A stretch of DNA of 7,578 nt from JBBSHJ01 sp038253135 (lineage in GTDB: Bacteria > Actinomycetota > Actinomycetes > Mycobacteriales > QHCD01): the NCBI GenBank assembly GCA_038253135.1, contig JBBSHJ010000132.1:1-7578 (forward strand). The letters are read 5' to 3'. Made by a program: the position numbers and the translations under genes. Below the pieces are notes generated by a model that was given only the letters and a program-made list of their open reading frames with translations, ran no database searches and was not told where the DNA came from. Below are positions 6,891 through 7,578 of the stretch, piece by piece (position 1 is the stretch's first letter; every line of letters begins with the position of its first letter).

Positions 6891-6897
6891 TCACCTC
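6891..6897 (-). promoter_or_regulatory. Ribosome binding site for the SRPBCC gene
   Basis: On the minus strand this reads GAGGTGA, an exact match to the anti-Shine-Dalgarno partner, seven bases before the ATG at 6883. It fixes the start of that gene. Confidence 0.7.
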
Positions 6898-6960
6898 TAC
6901 CGTTGCTTTCGGTTGTCCAGGCTTCCGGCCCGTGTTGCCCCGGTCCGTCGGCTTGCCTCG

Positions 6961-6966
6961 CTACCC
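6961..6966 (-). promoter_or_regulatory. Possible SigF-type -10 element before the SRPBCC-DUF2171 unit
   Basis: The minus strand reads GGGTAG here, close to the GGGTA(C/T) -10 element of SigF/SigB promoters, about 78 bases before the SRPBCC start. No convincing GTTT or GNNT -35 element was found 14-17 bases upstream, so this is only a partial match. It would start transcription after the SDR remnant. Confidence 0.2.
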
Positions 6967-6986
6967 CTTGTTCGGTTGGCTTTGCA

Positions 6987-7440
6987 TTAAAGAATGGGTC
7001 GACCTCCCGTGACGGCGACGCGGGCACCGGAGATGTAGCTGGCCTCGTCGCTAGCCAGCAGGACGAAGACCGGCGCCAGCTCGGCCGGCTGCCCCGGCCG
7101 GCCCAGCGGGGTGTCCTCGCCGAAGCTCTTGACCTTCTCCTCGGGCATGGTCGACGGAATCAGCGGCGTCCACACCGGGCCCGGCGCCACGCTGTTGACG
7201 CGGATTCCCCGCGGGCCGAGGAGCTGTGCCAGGCTGGCCACGAAGTTGGCGATGGCCGCCTTGGTGGCGGCGTACGGCGCCAGAGTTGGACTGGGAGCGT
7301 CGGAATTGACCGACGAGCTGGCGATGATGCAGGAGCCGGATCGCATATGTGGCAGGGCGCATTTCACCAGTCGAAACATCGCCCCGACATTCACGTCGAA
7401 GGTGTAGTCCCACTCCTCGTCGCTGATCTCCTCGATGCTT
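6987..7440 (-). pseudogene. Short-chain dehydrogenase/reductase, 5'-truncated remnant
   Basis: The C-terminal about 151 residues of a classical SDR (NAD(P)H-dependent oxidoreductase) are preserved. They include the SIEEISDEEWD..F.VNV helix, the catalytic Ser in SSSVNS, YAATK (codons at 7260-7274) with the catalytic Tyr and Lys (Ser-Tyr spacing 13), VNSVAPGPVWTPL, and the usual ending SGARVAVTGGRPIL. The N-terminal half, including the TGxxxGIG cofactor-binding motif and NNAG, is absent: upstream of about 7440 the sequence changes to insertion-sequence DNA. It belongs to the YhdG/GSP39-like SDR group, which in Bacillus is part of the general stress response (established for that genus). The remaining reading frame is intact and could be read from chance starts in the IS end, but without a Rossmann motif it is very unlikely to be active. 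Confidence 0.85.
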
Positions 7441-7441
7441 A

Positions 7442-7578
7442 GGGCACGCAAGGAAATTACAATGGTGTGATTTAGTGTTGCGGGTGCACGGTGTAGTTCC
7501 ATTTCGGGTGCCAGTCGTGGCGGGTGATGGCGTGTTTTTCTAGTTCCCGCATGTGCTTGTCACTGATCTTGGTCTTCA
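7442..7578 (-). mobile_element. End of an ISAzo13-like insertion sequence (partial)
   Basis: From about 7442 to the edge of the window the sequence has no relation to SDR coding and is lower in GC. It contains a transposase C-terminus reading inward from the edge on the minus strand, followed by a 30-base terminal region (7442-7471). The outer boundary is estimated from where SDR homology stops; a terminal inverted repeat starting GGGCACGC is possible, but the other end of the element is not in the window. Confidence 0.7.
7472..7578 (-). CDS. ISAzo13-family transposase, C-terminal fragment (runs off window)
   Basis: The minus-strand frame from the window edge to TAA (7472-7474) encodes 34 residues with KISDKHMRELE, then ITRHDWHPKWNYTVHPQH at the C-terminus. 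This matches the conserved end of ISAzo13-like (Rhodopirellula-type DDE) transposases, in which a KIS(D)..M..L motif is followed by H.WH..WNYT. The DDE catalytic core would lie beyond the window. The transposase is co-directional with the SDR remnant it has interrupted. The family is recognised from this tail only, so the assignment is probable rather than certain. Confidence 0.7.
   Translation of the reverse strand, partial: KTKISDKHMRELEKHAITRHDWHPKWNYTVHPQH

Noticed and set aside
6884..7027. N-terminal extension of the SRPBCC gene back to 7027
   Set aside because: The added residues are Gly/Gln/Pro-rich and overlap the SDR end, and the ATG at 6883 has an exact Shine-Dalgarno sequence and begins the family's conserved opening.
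6903..7442. A 179-residue + strand frame over the SDR remnant
   Set aside because: It is antisense to a clear SDR sequence with catalytic motifs, and its own product has no recognisable pattern.
1..7578. CRISPR arrays, tRNA or rRNA genes, tandem repeats
   Set aside because: No regularly spaced repeats, cloverleaf or rRNA-like segments were noticed on either strand by reading. A computed search was not possible.

Overview
The window is high-GC DNA with GTG and TTG starts and strong GC codon bias. It carries a fused E2-E1 2-oxoglutarate dehydrogenase (Kgd type), a DUF6104 gene directly behind it, and an RsbW/UsfX-SigF pair. This combination indicates an actinobacterium (Actinomycetota). The genus cannot be set from the sequence alone.

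Layout. Positions 1-282 hold the 3' end of an unrecognised + strand gene. A possible 61-residue ORF overlaps its stop codon, and a GC-rich hairpin (299-320) lies within that ORF. Positions 490-4416 hold kgd, a 1308-residue enzyme of the TCA cycle. Three bases later comes a 57-residue DUF6104 protein (4420-4593). A short non-coding gap follows, with a hairpin and a candidate SigF/SigB-type promoter. It leads into a translationally overlapping pair: an RsbW-like anti-sigma factor (4764-5201) and a SigB/SigF/SigG-family sigma factor (5182-5970).

The right part is on the minus strand. A DUF2171-type protein (6455 to 5967) meets the sigma gene tail to tail, and the stop codons overlap. It is translationally coupled to an SRPBCC-family protein (6883 to 6452). 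Further upstream on the minus strand is the C-terminal half of a short-chain dehydrogenase/reductase (SDR, 7440 to 6987). Its 5' half has been replaced by the end of an insertion sequence, whose ISAzo13-like transposase C-terminus runs off the window at 7578.

Functionally, the left part is central carbon metabolism. The right part looks like a general-stress locus: an anti-sigma/sigma switch converging on a small operon of stress-type proteins (SDR, SRPBCC, DUF2171) that may be among its targets. The IS insertion has cut the SDR gene and separated this operon from its original upstream region. No CRISPR array, rRNA or tRNA was recognised. Nothing in the window is clearly a new system. The most unusual points are the IS-truncated SDR, the overlapping convergent stops, the degenerate nucleotide site of the anti-sigma factor, and the tight kgd-DUF6104 coupling.
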